From Crassaminicella thermophila (GTDB lineage: Bacteria; Bacillota; Clostridia; Peptostreptococcales; Thermotaleaceae): DNA of 64,000 bases. Below are positions 36,297 through 45,715 of the stretch, in pieces. A model generated the notes under the pieces. That model was not told the origin of the DNA, did no database searches, and worked only from the letters and a program-made list of their open reading frames with translations. Both the position numbers and the translations under genes were made by a program. Numbering within the stretch: position 1 is the first letter of the stretch; every line of letters begins with the position of its first letter. Location: NCBI RefSeq assembly GCF_008152325.1, contig NZ_CP042243.1:62001-126000 (forward strand), read 5' to 3'.

Positions 36297-37025
36297 TTAT
36301 TCCATATTTGTAAGAATTAAAGATATTAATAGTCCGAGTGCTGCTATAAGACCAACTATAGGACCTCCTTCTTCATATGCTTCTGGCATCATGGTTGATG
36401 AAACCATTGCAACAATTCCACCTGCAGCAAATGCTTGAATAGCAGCAATGAATTCATTAGACGCATCTTGTAAAAAGACAAAACCTGCTAAAGAGCTGCA
36501 TAATGAAAGAATTAAAACAGCTAACCATAAAGAAAGGATTTTATAGTTTGAGTAGCCATCTTTCTTTAGTCCAATACTGCTTGATAAACCTTCTGGTAAG
36601 TTGCTTATGAATATAGCAATAACTAAAAGCCAGCTCACGCTTTGGCTTTCAATTAGACTAATTCCAATAATCATTGATTCAGGTATGGCATCCATTAAGG
36701 TTCCAATAAAAATTGCCAATCCTGAATGTCCTTTAGGATTTTCAGATGACCGTTTTCGTTTATTTCCACCTTTGTGTGCAATCATTAAATCAAAAATTGT
36801 AAATAGTGTGGCTCCAGCAACGAAACCAATTATTATAGTAAGGATGCTTCCATCTTTAATAGATTCACTAAGAAGTTCAAAAGAAGCGGCACCCATTAAT
36901 ACTCCAGTACCGAAGGCCATAATAAGGCCTATAATATTTTTCTTTATATTAAAATATATTCCTATGCAGGATCCGATAAATACTGCAGATCCAGCAAGGC
37001 CTCCCCAAAATGCTGCTTTCCACAT
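36297..37025 (-). CDS. ZIP-family metal transporter
   Basis: A 242-residue membrane protein with about eight segments. The ZIP helices IV and V carry GTLMDAIPESMIIGISL and FISNLPEGLSSSIG, the metal path of the family; a basic, Ser-rich loop (HKGGNKRKRSSENPKGHSG) replaces the usual His-rich loop. It should import zinc, iron or manganese, although some ZupT-like homologues act otherwise. Start ATG 37025 with GGAGGGGG upstream. Divergent from the MBL gene. Confidence 0.9.
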   Translation of the reverse strand: MWKAAFWGGLAGSAVFIGSCIGIYFNIKKNIIGLIMAFGTGVLMGAASFELLSESIKDGSILTIIIGFVAGATLFTIFDLMIAHKGGNKRKRSSENPKGHSGLAIFIGTLMDAIPESMIIGISLIESQSVSWLLVIAIFISNLPEGLSSSIGLKKDGYSNYKILSLWLAVLILSLCSSLAGFVFLQDASNEFIAAIQAFAAGGIVAMVSSTMMPEAYEEGGPIVGLIAALGLLISLILTNME

Positions 37026-37183
37026 ATGATGATTTTCCCCCTCCTTATTATTAAGGTTTAAAAATATGATTGATTTTTCATTTAGTATTCCACTTTATAT
37101 TTTTTTAATTCTTTTGAAAGATACGACAAAATAAAATTATGAATGATATAATAAATACATTGTGAAGGAATGGAGTGAGAAAA

Positions 37184-38254
37184 TTGAATAAAAAAGCTTT
37201 GAAAACTTATTTTTTTATTTTTGTAATGCTATTATCTTTTTTTGTATTTTTGACAGCTTGTTCAAAAAATAAAACTGTAGAAACAATGAGTAATGTTAGA
37301 AATGATTTGGAAGTTCATTTTATGGATGTAGGACAAGCAGATGCTATATTTATTAAAAAAGGACAAAATACAATGCTTATTGATGCAGGGAATAATGAAG
37401 ATGCTGACTGGGTAGTAAATTATTTAAAGAATCAAGGAATTAAAAAAATAGATTATGTAATTGGAACACATCCGCATGAGGACCATATAGGAGGATTAGA
37501 TGCAGTTATTAATTCTTTTGACATAGGAAAAGTATATATGCCTAAGGTTACCCATACGAGTAAAACCTTCAAAGATGTAATCCATGCAGTAAAAAATAAA
37601 GGACTTAAGATTTCTAATCCAGTGGTAGGGAGTAAAATAGCATTAGGAGATGCAAAAGGGGTAATCCTTGCGCCAAATAGCGACAAATATAAAGATTATA
37701 ATAATTATTCTATTGTTTTAAAACTTACATACGGTAATACATCATTTTTATTTACTGGAGATGCAGAAGGCCTTTCAGAAAAGGAAATGATAGATAAAGG
37801 ACTAAATTTATCAGCAGATGTGTTAAAAGTGGGACATCATGGAAGTAATTCTTCCACCACACTGTCATTTTTAAACAAAGTAAATCCAGAATATGCTGTG
37901 ATCATGACAGGGACGGATAATGATTATGGGCATCCTCATAAAGAAACAATGGATAAATTGAAAAATAAAGGAATCATTGTATATAGAACAGATCAAAATG
38001 GAACGATTGTTGCTATTAGTGATGGAGAACATATAAAATTTAATACTAATCCAGGGAATTATCGAATCGGAAGAAAATCTAATACATATGTTGATGAATA
38101 TGGAAAAGGGATGATAAAAGGGAATATAAATAGTAAAGGAGAAAGAATTTATCATATGCCTGATGGAGCTTATTATAACAAAGTGAAAGCAGAAATTTGG
38201 TTCAAAACGGAAAAAGAAGCAAAAGAAGCAGGATTTAGAAAATCAAAAAAGTAG
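37184..38254 (+). CDS. secreted MBL-fold hydrolase (ComEC/Rec2 C-domain-like) lipoprotein
   Basis: A lipoprotein of about 356 residues: lipobox LTAC follows the signal helix. The metallo-beta-lactamase domain shows MDVGQADAIFI, LIDAGNNED, THPHEDHIGGLDAV (HxHxDH), FTGDAEGLSEKEM and VGHHGSNSSTT, as in the ComEC-type nuclease domain. A C-terminal module GNINSKGERIYHMPDGAYY...TEKEAKEAGFRKSK recurs in secreted clostridial nucleases and hydrolases. Start is TTG 37184 behind GGAGTGAG or GTG 37175; I cannot decide firmly. It is 8 bases ahead of the DUF3006 gene and could degrade external DNA. Confidence 0.85.
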   Translation: MNKKALKTYFFIFVMLLSFFVFLTACSKNKTVETMSNVRNDLEVHFMDVGQADAIFIKKGQNTMLIDAGNNEDADWVVNYLKNQGIKKIDYVIGTHPHEDHIGGLDAVINSFDIGKVYMPKVTHTSKTFKDVIHAVKNKGLKISNPVVGSKIALGDAKGVILAPNSDKYKDYNNYSIVLKLTYGNTSFLFTGDAEGLSEKEMIDKGLNLSADVLKVGHHGSNSSTTLSFLNKVNPEYAVIMTGTDNDYGHPHKETMDKLKNKGIIVYRTDQNGTIVAISDGEHIKFNTNPGNYRIGRKSNTYVDEYGKGMIKGNINSKGERIYHMPDGAYYNKVKAEIWFKTEKEAKEAGFRKSKK

Positions 38255-38262
38255 GTGATGGT

Positions 38263-38475
38263 ATGCGTGTAATCATAGACCGGTTTGAAGGAGACTATGC
38301 TTTGTGTGAAAAGGAAGACAAAAAAATAATTCATATTAAAAGAGAAAAAATTCCTACCTATGCAAGGGAAGGAGATGCATTGTGGATAGATAAAGATAAA
38401 GTTATCGTTGATGAATATGAAACGAAAAAAAGAAAAAGAGAAATAGAGGAAATGATTGAAGATTTGTGGGAGTAG
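38263..38475 (+). CDS. DUF3006 domain protein
   Basis: A 70-residue cytoplasmic protein typical of DUF3006: starts MRVIIDRFEGDYALCEKED, with IHIKREKIPTYAREGDALWIDKDKV, and ends in a charged helix RKREIEEMIEDLWE. Members almost always follow MBL-fold or nuclease lipoproteins, as here. Function is unknown. 18 bases separate it from the second sigma-54 activator. Confidence 0.85.
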   Translation: MRVIIDRFEGDYALCEKEDKKIIHIKREKIPTYAREGDALWIDKDKVIVDEYETKKRKREIEEMIEDLWE

Positions 38476-38493
38476 ATAAGAGGGGGGATAGGT

Positions 38494-40557
38494 TTGAACA
38501 AAAAGAAGATTGGTGTAGCTACCCTTTATACAAATGCTGCAGAATTTTATTGTAAACAAATAGAAAGTTTATTTTCAGATTATGTTACGGTAGAAAAATA
38601 TTGTTTTGACGATAGAAGTATTGAAAAAGGAATACAATGTGATTTGGTAGTGATTCTTTCTTATACTATTTTTGATGCTGTAAAAAAGTATATTCAAAAC
38701 GATAGTGAAATTATTATTATGAATCGATCACTATCGAATATAGGATTTGAAAAAATTAAATCTCTTCCGGAAGGAACAAAAGCTATGCTTGTGAATGTAA
38801 GTGCTGAAATGGCCATAGAAACCATTTCTTTAATTTATCAATTAGGCTTAAGACATATAGCACTTACTCCTGTATATCCTGAAATAAAAGAATTGCCAGA
38901 TATGGATATTGCTATTACACCAGGGGAAGAAAAATATGTTCCGAATACAGTAAAAAAAGTAATTAATATAGGAGATAGAGTTTTAGATATGAGTTGTATT
39001 ACGGATATTGCCGTAAAATTAGGCTTAGATCATATGCTTATAACACAAAAATTTAGGGATTATTTTAAAAGCATTGTACCCGTGAGCTTTGGCCTAGAAA
39101 AGATATTGGGAAATTCAAATCGATTGGAAAGTTATTTAGATGTTTTGTTGCAGATATTAGACGAAGGAATCATAGGGGTCAATGCAAAAGGTATGATTTA
39201 TTCATATAATGAAAGCGCAGAAAATATTATGTCTTTTCGACGAGAAAAAGTTATTGGAAGTTATGCTGTGGATTTGTTTCCACAGATTCCTTTTGATACG
39301 GTTTTAAGCAGTTTTCAATCAGAGAAAGAGAAAATTATAAAAATCAATGGATATGATGTTGTTGTTACGGTTCATCCTATTGTGCATTTGAATACGTTAT
39401 ATGGTGCAGTTGCTATAGTGAGAAAATTTAGTGATATAGAAAAAAAGCAGCATAAATTAAGAGCACAATTGATTCATAAAGGGCATCGAGCAAAATATCA
39501 ATTTAAAGATATATTAGGGAATAGCAAATCAATCCATAAGTGCAAAAATATTGCAATGAGAATGGCAAAATCAGATTCTTCTGTATTGATTATGGGTGAG
39601 AGTGGTACAGGTAAGGAACTGTTTGCACAAGCTATACATAATTATTCTAGGAGAAAAAATTATCAATTTGTAGCGATAAATTGTGCAGCTTTACCAGAAA
39701 ACTTACTTGAAAGTGAATTGTTTGGATATGAAGAAGGTGCTTTTACAGGTGCTAAAAAGGGAGGAAAGATAGGTCTTTTTGAATTAGCACATATGGGAAC
39801 ATTATTTTTAGATGAGATTGGAGAACTTTCTATTAATTTGCAAGCACGTCTTTTGAGGGTATTGCAAGAAAGGGCAGTTATGAGAATCGGTGGAGATCGG
39901 TTAATTAATGTGGATGTAAGAATCATATCTGCAACCAATCGAGATTTAAAGAAGCTGGTAAAAGAAGGACTGTTTAGACAGGATTTATATTTTCGATTAA
40001 ATGTTTTACCTCTTAGGATTCCTCCTTTGAGAGAGAGAAAAGAAGATATATTGCCACTTATTATACAAATGAAAAAGCAATTTCATGGGAACTTTGAACT
40101 TACGCCAAAAGCTGTAGAAAAATTTTTACAGCATAATTGGGAAGGAAACGTAAGAGAGTTGAGTAATTATATAGAGTATCTTGCACATCTTGGAGAAAAA
40201 GAGATTGATGATATGAAACTGCCATTTGGGGATGAAGAAGCTTTTGAGGACGTTTTTTTAGATGATGATGAAAAACAAATAATAGAAAGATTTCGAATAA
40301 AGTTTTTAAATCAGATGGATACATATATATTTGTTCTTAAAGAATTAGAAAATGGCTACAGGGATAGAAAAAGACTTGGAAGAAGAAGCATCTATCAGAT
40401 TGCTAGTCAAAAAGGGTTATTTCTTAGTGAACAAGAGATTCGAAGAATTTTGATTGACTTAGAAAGTTATAATATGGTAGAGATCTTTAAAGGTAGAGGA
40501 GGAACCAAAATAACTGATTTTGGAAAACGTGTATTAAAATATTTAACAATGGGTTAA
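38494..40557 (+). CDS. second sigma-54-dependent activator with winged-helix C-terminus
   Basis: A 687-residue relative of the 30869 protein with the same plan: sensing region with [12 protein letters not shown] and [13 protein letters not shown] (about 1-190), PAS domain ([25 protein letters not shown]), AAA+ core with GESGTGKE near 369, GAFTGA near 416, [12 protein letters not shown]. It ends in a winged helix ([28 protein letters not shown]...[12 protein letters not shown]), not Fis. Start TTG 38494 behind AGAGGGGGG. The -24/-12 promoter at 40647 lies 90 bases after its stop, so it should drive the peptidase-nhaC pair. Confidence 0.9.
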   Translation: MNKKKIGVATLYTNAAEFYCKQIESLFSDYVTVEKYCFDDRSIEKGIQCDLVVILSYTIFDAVKKYIQNDSEIIIMNRSLSNIGFEKIKSLPEGTKAMLVNVSAEMAIETISLIYQLGLRHIALTPVYPEIKELPDMDIAITPGEEKYVPNTVKKVINIGDRVLDMSCITDIAVKLGLDHMLITQKFRDYFKSIVPVSFGLEKILGNSNRLESYLDVLLQILDEGIIGVNAKGMIYSYNESAENIMSFRREKVIGSYAVDLFPQIPFDTVLSSFQSEKEKIIKINGYDVVVTVHPIVHLNTLYGAVAIVRKFSDIEKKQHKLRAQLIHKGHRAKYQFKDILGNSKSIHKCKNIAMRMAKSDSSVLIMGESGTGKELFAQAIHNYSRRKNYQFVAINCAALPENLLESELFGYEEGAFTGAKKGGKIGLFELAHMGTLFLDEIGELSINLQARLLRVLQERAVMRIGGDRLINVDVRIISATNRDLKKLVKEGLFRQDLYFRLNVLPLRIPPLRERKEDILPLIIQMKKQFHGNFELTPKAVEKFLQHNWEGNVRELSNYIEYLAHLGEKEIDDMKLPFGDEEAFEDVFLDDDEKQIIERFRIKFLNQMDTYIFVLKELENGYRDRKRLGRRSIYQIASQKGLFLSEQEIRRILIDLESYNMVEIFKGRGGTKITDFGKRVLKYLTMG

Positions 40558-40592
40558 AAGGGATAAAAAGTAGACCTTTTAACCCATTGTTT
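40545..40592 (+). terminator. terminator of the second activator gene
   Basis: AACAATGGGTTAAAAGG pairs with CCTTTTAACCCATTGTT; the stop codon is inside the left arm. Followed by T-run. Confidence 0.85.
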
Positions 40593-40646
40593 TTAAAAAA
40601 ATTTACAAGATTGTGATAAATGCAAAATTATAGGCAATGTATATAT

Positions 40647-40662
40647 TGGCATATAAATTGCT
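40647..40662 (+). promoter_or_regulatory. sigma-54 promoter of the peptidase-nhaC operon
   Basis: TTGGCATATAAATTGCTT contains TGGCAT-N5-TTGCT with correct spacing. A perfect TTGCACGTGCAA palindrome follows at 40673-40684, in the untranslated region. Confidence 0.88.
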
Positions 40663-40709
40663 TATAAAGTAATTGCACGTGCAAGAAGACAAAGGAAGGG
40701 TGACAGAAA

Positions 40710-41459
40710 ATGAGACCAATGATTGGGATCACGACTTATTATGTAAAGAATCATGAAGGACATAAAAACAAACCAAGAGGAATGGCTGGCCAAGACATGT
40801 TGATGTCAACGATGGATTATTCAAGATGTATACAAAAGGCAGATGGAATTCCCTTAACAATTCCTGTTATTGATGCTGAATGGTATATGGATGAATTGGT
40901 AGATCGATTAGATGGATTTTTATTTACAGGGGGACCAGATATATATCCAATACATTATCATCAACCGCTAAAAACAGGGGTTGGGAGAATTGTGCCTGAG
41001 CGAGATGCTTTTGAATTGAAGTTAATGAAAAAGGTTTTAGAAAAAGATAAGCCAATTTTAGGAATATGCAGAGGATTTCAATTGATTAATGTTTATTTTG
41101 GAGGGACATTATATCAGGATCTTTATACGGAAAAAATTACAAGCATGAAACATGTTGGAGATGTACTGCCAAAATATTATCCAGCCCATAAAGTAAGGCT
41201 TAAGGAAAATAGTAAGGTTTTTGAGGCGTTTGATAAAAATGAAATATTTGTAAACAGTTTTCATCATCAGGCTGTTGAAAAAATTGGCGAAGGGCTTATA
41301 GAGACTGGGTGGTCTGAAGATGGTATTGTAGAGGGATTAGAGCATAAAAATTATTCATTTGTTGTTGGGGTGCAATGGCATCCAGAAATGATGGCTGAAA
41401 TATATGATGAACAATTAAGTATATTTAAGTTATTTATAAATGCAATAAAAAACAAATAA
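40710..41459 (+). CDS. class I glutamine amidotransferase-like gamma-glutamyl peptidase (C26; PuuD-like)
   Basis: A 249-residue hydrolase of the gamma-glutamyl-GABA hydrolase family. The nucleophile is in LGICRGFQLINVYFGG near residue 120, and VGVQWHPEMM carries the His. The N-terminus MRPMIGITTYY is typical. It likely removes gamma-linked glutamate from a small amide or peptide. SD is AAGGAAGGGTG. First gene behind the sigma-54 promoter; 15 bases to nhaC. Exact substrate is unknown. Confidence 0.9.
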   Translation: MRPMIGITTYYVKNHEGHKNKPRGMAGQDMLMSTMDYSRCIQKADGIPLTIPVIDAEWYMDELVDRLDGFLFTGGPDIYPIHYHQPLKTGVGRIVPERDAFELKLMKKVLEKDKPILGICRGFQLINVYFGGTLYQDLYTEKITSMKHVGDVLPKYYPAHKVRLKENSKVFEAFDKNEIFVNSFHHQAVEKIGEGLIETGWSEDGIVEGLEHKNYSFVVGVQWHPEMMAEIYDEQLSIFKLFINAIKNK

Positions 41460-41474
41460 GAAGGAGGAAATTTT

Positions 41475-42974
41475 GTGGAAAAGGATGTATTACATTATGG
41501 AATGATCTCAATTTTACCTGCCATAGTAGCATTAGGATTAGCGATTTGGTCAAAAAGGGTTATTGAATCATTGATAGTAGGTATTTTTAGTGGTGCTATG
41601 ATCATTGATGCAAATGCAAATGGCATTGGACATGCTATTTTGTATGGAATTACAAATTTATTTAATGCTATTGCTGGGCATCCTGCTAATAGTGATTTAG
41701 GACTAAGAGGGATGGGATTAATCAGAAATCAAGGAAGAGCAGATACAATTTTAGTGGTATTGCTTTTAGGTGCATTTATTACAATTCTTGATAAATCTGG
41801 TGGTGCGTTTGCTTTTGGAGAATGGGTATCTAGTAAAGTAAAAACCAAAAAAGGTGCACAGAATGCAACGGCATTAATGGGATGTTCACTATTTACAAGT
41901 GCATATTTTAGTTCATTAGCAACAGGAACCGTATTTAGACCGATTTATGACAAGATGAAAATATCAAGAGAGAAATTAGGTTTTATCTTAGATTCTACTT
42001 CAGCACCTATTAATACATTGATTCCTATTTCTGGTTGGGTAGCGTATATGGGAGCTCTAATAGTTGATAATATTCCGGAAGTTACAGATCCTATGAGAGG
42101 ATTAATAGCGACTATTCCATTTAACTTTTATTGTATTGTAATTTTAGTAGTTGTTTTTCTAGTTGCGAATGATAAGATTAAAGATTTTGGACCAATGAAG
42201 AAAGCAGAAGAAAGAGTGCAAAAACAAGTAAAGATAGAAAATAAAGTACAGCAGGAAATGGCTGCAACAAGTGAGATAAGGAATGGAACAGTATCGGATA
42301 TGGTTTGGCCTTTAGGGGTTTCTGTTTTTATATTAGTTATATTAGGATTGTGGAATTATACAATTGCAAACTTTTTTGATGTTGGAAGAGTACCTCTTAA
42401 TGGAAACAAAATGTTAATTATCAGCTTTATGTTAGGAATAATTGTAGCTTTTATAAAATATACTAGCAGCAAACTAATGACTGCAAAGGAATTTTTAGAT
42501 GAAGTTATTGAAGGAACAAAATCTGCTATAATAGGTGGAATGATTATTATCTTAGCAGTTACTTTAGGGGATATGCTAAGAGCACAAGCTCCAGAAGGAT
42601 TAGGTGCAGCGCAATACCTAGGAGACGTTGCAGGTAGTATTATTCCAAAAGGAATTGTTCCTTTTGCAGTATTTTTATTATCTTCCTTTATGGGATTTTC
42701 AATGGGGACTTCATGGGGAGTATGGGGAATAATGATGCCTATTGCTGTACCTCTTACTTTAGCGACAGGAGGAAATCCATATATTGCGGCAGCAGCAGTT
42801 TTGTCAGGAGGAACTTTTGGAGATCACTGTTCTCCAATATCAGATACAACCATTATGTCATCTATTGGAGCTGGATGTGAACATATGGATCATGTAAACA
42901 CACAACTTCCATATGCGTTGTTAGCAGCAGGAATTGCTTCAGTTTGTTTCTTAATTGCAGGATTTATATTATAA
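41475..42974 (+). CDS. NhaC-family Na+/H+ antiporter (second copy)
   Basis: A 499-residue polytopic antiporter starting at GTG 41475 behind AAGGAGG. Signatures include FSMGTSWGVWGIMMPIAVPLTLATGG and GGTFGDHCSPISDTTIMSSIGAGCEHMDHVNTQLPYALL in the C-terminal repeat. It differs clearly from the 33077 copy, so the two are different subfamilies. Paired with a gamma-glutamyl peptidase under sigma-54 control; a substrate-specific exchange role is possible. Confidence 0.9.
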   Translation: MEKDVLHYGMISILPAIVALGLAIWSKRVIESLIVGIFSGAMIIDANANGIGHAILYGITNLFNAIAGHPANSDLGLRGMGLIRNQGRADTILVVLLLGAFITILDKSGGAFAFGEWVSSKVKTKKGAQNATALMGCSLFTSAYFSSLATGTVFRPIYDKMKISREKLGFILDSTSAPINTLIPISGWVAYMGALIVDNIPEVTDPMRGLIATIPFNFYCIVILVVVFLVANDKIKDFGPMKKAEERVQKQVKIENKVQQEMAATSEIRNGTVSDMVWPLGVSVFILVILGLWNYTIANFFDVGRVPLNGNKMLIISFMLGIIVAFIKYTSSKLMTAKEFLDEVIEGTKSAIIGGMIIILAVTLGDMLRAQAPEGLGAAQYLGDVAGSIIPKGIVPFAVFLLSSFMGFSMGTSWGVWGIMMPIAVPLTLATGGNPYIAAAAVLSGGTFGDHCSPISDTTIMSSIGAGCEHMDHVNTQLPYALLAAGIASVCFLIAGFIL

Positions 42975-42984
42975 TTTTTATGAG

Positions 42985-43016
42985 AAAATCACCATTAATG
43001 ATTTAATGGTGATTTT
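42985..43016 (+). terminator. terminator after the second nhaC
   Basis: AAAATCACCATTAA/TTAATGGTGATTTT around TGAT, followed by GTTTTT. Confidence 0.88.
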
Positions 43017-43098
43017 GTTTTTAACAAATACTAGACAATGCAAAACATATACATTAAGCTCAATAGTATAAAGAAGTAATAAGAAAGGATAAAGGAAA

Positions 43099-43932
43099 AT
43101 GATTTATATAAGTGTGGCAATGTATTGTGAAGCGAGACCCTTTATTTCTTATTTGGGTCTAAAAAGAGATAATAGTGTGAAACTATATGAAATTTTTAAA
43201 AATGAGGAAGTTACATTAATTATAAGCGGTATAGGTCCATTTGAATCTGCGATTGCTACTACGTATTTGCTTACTCAATACAATGCGGGTATTTCTGATA
43301 TATTTATGAATATAGGGATTTGTGGGAGCAAAAAAGAGGATAGGAAGATAGGAAGTATATTTTTATGCAATAAAATTATTAATAGCGATACAAAAAGGAC
43401 GTATTATCCAGACGTATTGGTAAAGCATCCTTTTATAGAAGGTGCTTTAGAGACATTTTCAGCAGTTATAAATAAAGAAAAGAAAAAAATAATTGTAGGT
43501 GATTTAGTAGATATGGAAGGAGCAGGAGCATTTCAGGCAGCGTCAAGTTTCTTACCCCCTCATAATATTTACGTTATAAAAATTGTTTCGGATTTATTAG
43601 ATGGCGAGTCTGTAACACCTAAGTTTGTGTCGCAAATGATAAACGAAAACATTTCCATCATTTGTAACTTCATAAAAGAAATAGATAAAATAAATACAAC
43701 ATCGAAAAAGGTATTGATTGAAGAAGAAGAGGAAGTACTTAATAGAATTTGCAAAAACTTAAGACTTACGAGTACTATGGAATATCAATTAAAAGATCTT
43801 AGTATTCAATACAAGATTCGAGAAGGAGGTTTATTAAATAAGCTAGAATCTTTTTTAAAGGTTTCTTGTAAAGATAAAAAAGAGAGGAAGATGCATTTTG
43901 AAAGACTTAAGGAGAAACTTATGGAATGCTGA
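43099..43932 (+). CDS. nucleoside phosphorylase/nucleosidase-like protein upstream of splB
   Basis: A 277-residue protein. The first 200 residues have the nucleosidase fold: GIGPFESAIATTYLL, MNIGICGS, GDLVDMEGAGAFQAAS (the MEGA motif with the catalytic-type Glu), IYVIKIVSDLLDG. The tail (200-277) is charged and helical. Its direct neighbour is splB, overlapping by 35 bases, an arrangement I believe is common in Clostridia. It may act on a repaired or damaged nucleoside; substrate is not known. Confidence 0.8.
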   Translation: MIYISVAMYCEARPFISYLGLKRDNSVKLYEIFKNEEVTLIISGIGPFESAIATTYLLTQYNAGISDIFMNIGICGSKKEDRKIGSIFLCNKIINSDTKRTYYPDVLVKHPFIEGALETFSAVINKEKKKIIVGDLVDMEGAGAFQAASSFLPPHNIYVIKIVSDLLDGESVTPKFVSQMINENISIICNFIKEIDKINTTSKKVLIEEEEEVLNRICKNLRLTSTMEYQLKDLSIQYKIREGGLLNKLESFLKVSCKDKKERKMHFERLKEKLMEC

Positions 43933-44908
43933 TTTTTCACATATTTATATAGAAAAGAGAGCAGTGAATCACCCGAATACACAAAAAATTTTATCTCATT
44001 TTTCAAAGGCTAATTTGATTGAAATTGATCATTATAAAGATGTATTTTGTCGTAGGCATCAAAGTTTTTCATTGCAAAAGAAAAGTATCAAAATTATTTT
44101 AGCAGTCAGGAATGATCATTTTATCTATGAAGGGGCAAAACCTTGTGAGGATTTTGGAAATGCCCACTTTTACTATACTTCTTCTATGATGAATTGTATT
44201 TATAATTGTGAATATTGTTATCTTCAGGGCATGTATCCATCTGCAAATATTGTTATTTTTGTGAATATAGAGGATACTTTTGAAGCAGTGAAAAAACTTC
44301 TAAAAAAGCATCCCGTTTATTTATGTATATCTTATGATACGGATTTGTTAGCTTTTGAAGGAATTACTTCCTTTGTTAGGGAATGGATTAAGTTTGCAAA
44401 GAATTATAAGGATTTAATAATTGAATTACGAACTAAAAGTGCAAATTTCAAAGCAATAAAAGATATTCAGCCTTTAGAAAATATAATTTTAGCGTGGACT
44501 TTATCACCAGATGAAATTATTCGTTTACATGAAGAAAAAACACCATCCCTTCAGGCAAGACTTAAAAGCATTAAAGAAGCTATGGAAAATGGCTGGAATG
44601 TAAGGATTTGTTTTGATCCTTTGTTGTATACAAAAAACTGGAAAGAACAATATGAATCATGTATAGAGCAAACGTTTGAGATTTTACCACATCATAAAAT
44701 ACATGATGTAAGTGTGGGAGTTTTTAGGGTTTCTAAGGATTATCTTAAAAAAATGAAAAAGGAAAGAAGTACTTCTAAGTTACTAGCTTATCCTTTTTGT
44801 TTTAATGATGGCATGGCTAGTTATTCAGAAAAACATGCAAAACAAATGATTAATTTTGTATATGAAAAAGTAAGCGAGTATATACCTAAATCTAAAATTT
44901 TTATTTGA
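43898..44908 (+). CDS. splB: spore photoproduct lyase family radical SAM protein
   Basis: A 336-residue radical SAM enzyme that reverses the UV lesion of spores. The cluster motif is CIYNCEYCYLQGMYPSANIVIF near residue 101. Further SPL features are ISYDTDLLAFEGITSFVREWI, ELRTKSANF and WTLSPDEII. TTG 43898 follows GAGGAAG and overlaps the preceding gene. Complete length for the family. Agrees with the sporulation lifestyle implied by the Ger genes downstream. Confidence 0.92.
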   Translation: MKDLRRNLWNADFSHIYIEKRAVNHPNTQKILSHFSKANLIEIDHYKDVFCRRHQSFSLQKKSIKIILAVRNDHFIYEGAKPCEDFGNAHFYYTSSMMNCIYNCEYCYLQGMYPSANIVIFVNIEDTFEAVKKLLKKHPVYLCISYDTDLLAFEGITSFVREWIKFAKNYKDLIIELRTKSANFKAIKDIQPLENIILAWTLSPDEIIRLHEEKTPSLQARLKSIKEAMENGWNVRICFDPLLYTKNWKEQYESCIEQTFEILPHHKIHDVSVGVFRVSKDYLKKMKKERSTSKLLAYPFCFNDGMASYSEKHAKQMINFVYEKVSEYIPKSKIFI

Positions 44909-44921
44909 AAGGAATATGAAT

Positions 44922-45617
44922 ATGAAAACAGCTATCGTAACAGGAGCATCTTCAGGAATTGGTTTTGAAATAAGTAAAAAATTACTTGAAATGGATTATA
45001 AAGTTTATGGCTTTGGAAGAGATTTTTCAAAGAATGATTTACAAGATACAAATTTCATAAAAGTTATTTGTGATATAACAAAGACTTATGAATTGGTTGA
45101 AAAGGTAAAGGAAATTAGAAAGAAAGAAAAAGTTATTGTTCTTGTTAATAATGCAGGGGTAGGTTATTTTGGATTGCATGAAGAGTTGAATGTAAAAAAA
45201 ATAGAGCAAATGGTTGATACGAACCTTAAAGCTCCCCTTATTTTAACCCAGCTGCTACTTAGAGATTTAAAGAAACATTCTGGATTTATTATAAATATTT
45301 CTTCTATTACTGCTAAAAAGTCTAGCACCTATGGATGTGCATATGCTGCTACAAAAGCAGGACTTAGCCATTTTTCAAGAAGTCTTTTTGATGAGGCCAG
45401 AAAAACAGGCTTAAAAGTAGTTAATATTCATCCAGATATGACAAAGACATCCTTTTATGATAAAGCAAACTTTAAGGAAGGAGATATTGAGGAAAGCTAT
45501 ATAACGCCTCAATGTGTTGCAGAAGCAGTTCAGATGATTTTATCCCAAAGACAGGGTACTGTGGTTACTGAAATAACCCTTCAACCTCAAAAACATATGA
45601 TTAAACGGAAAAAATAG
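44922..45617 (+). CDS. short-chain dehydrogenase/reductase
   Basis: A 231-residue classical SDR: AIVTGASSGIGFEI for the nucleotide, NNAGVGYFG, INISSI and the catalytic YAATKAG. ATG 44922 is used because AAAGGA is 8 bases before it; ATG 44916 would be too close. It follows splB by 13 bases, so the three genes 43099-45617 form an operon. Substrate unknown. Confidence 0.88.
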   Translation: MKTAIVTGASSGIGFEISKKLLEMDYKVYGFGRDFSKNDLQDTNFIKVICDITKTYELVEKVKEIRKKEKVIVLVNNAGVGYFGLHEELNVKKIEQMVDTNLKAPLILTQLLLRDLKKHSGFIINISSITAKKSSTYGCAYAATKAGLSHFSRSLFDEARKTGLKVVNIHPDMTKTSFYDKANFKEGDIEESYITPQCVAEAVQMILSQRQGTVVTEITLQPQKHMIKRKK

Positions 45618-45715
45618 GCTCTAAAAAATATGGGAATCTTTTCCTAAAGGAATTCTCCCTTATTTGTCAAATATAAAATAATGTTTATTTTGACAAAATA
45701 GGGGGGATTTTGGTT

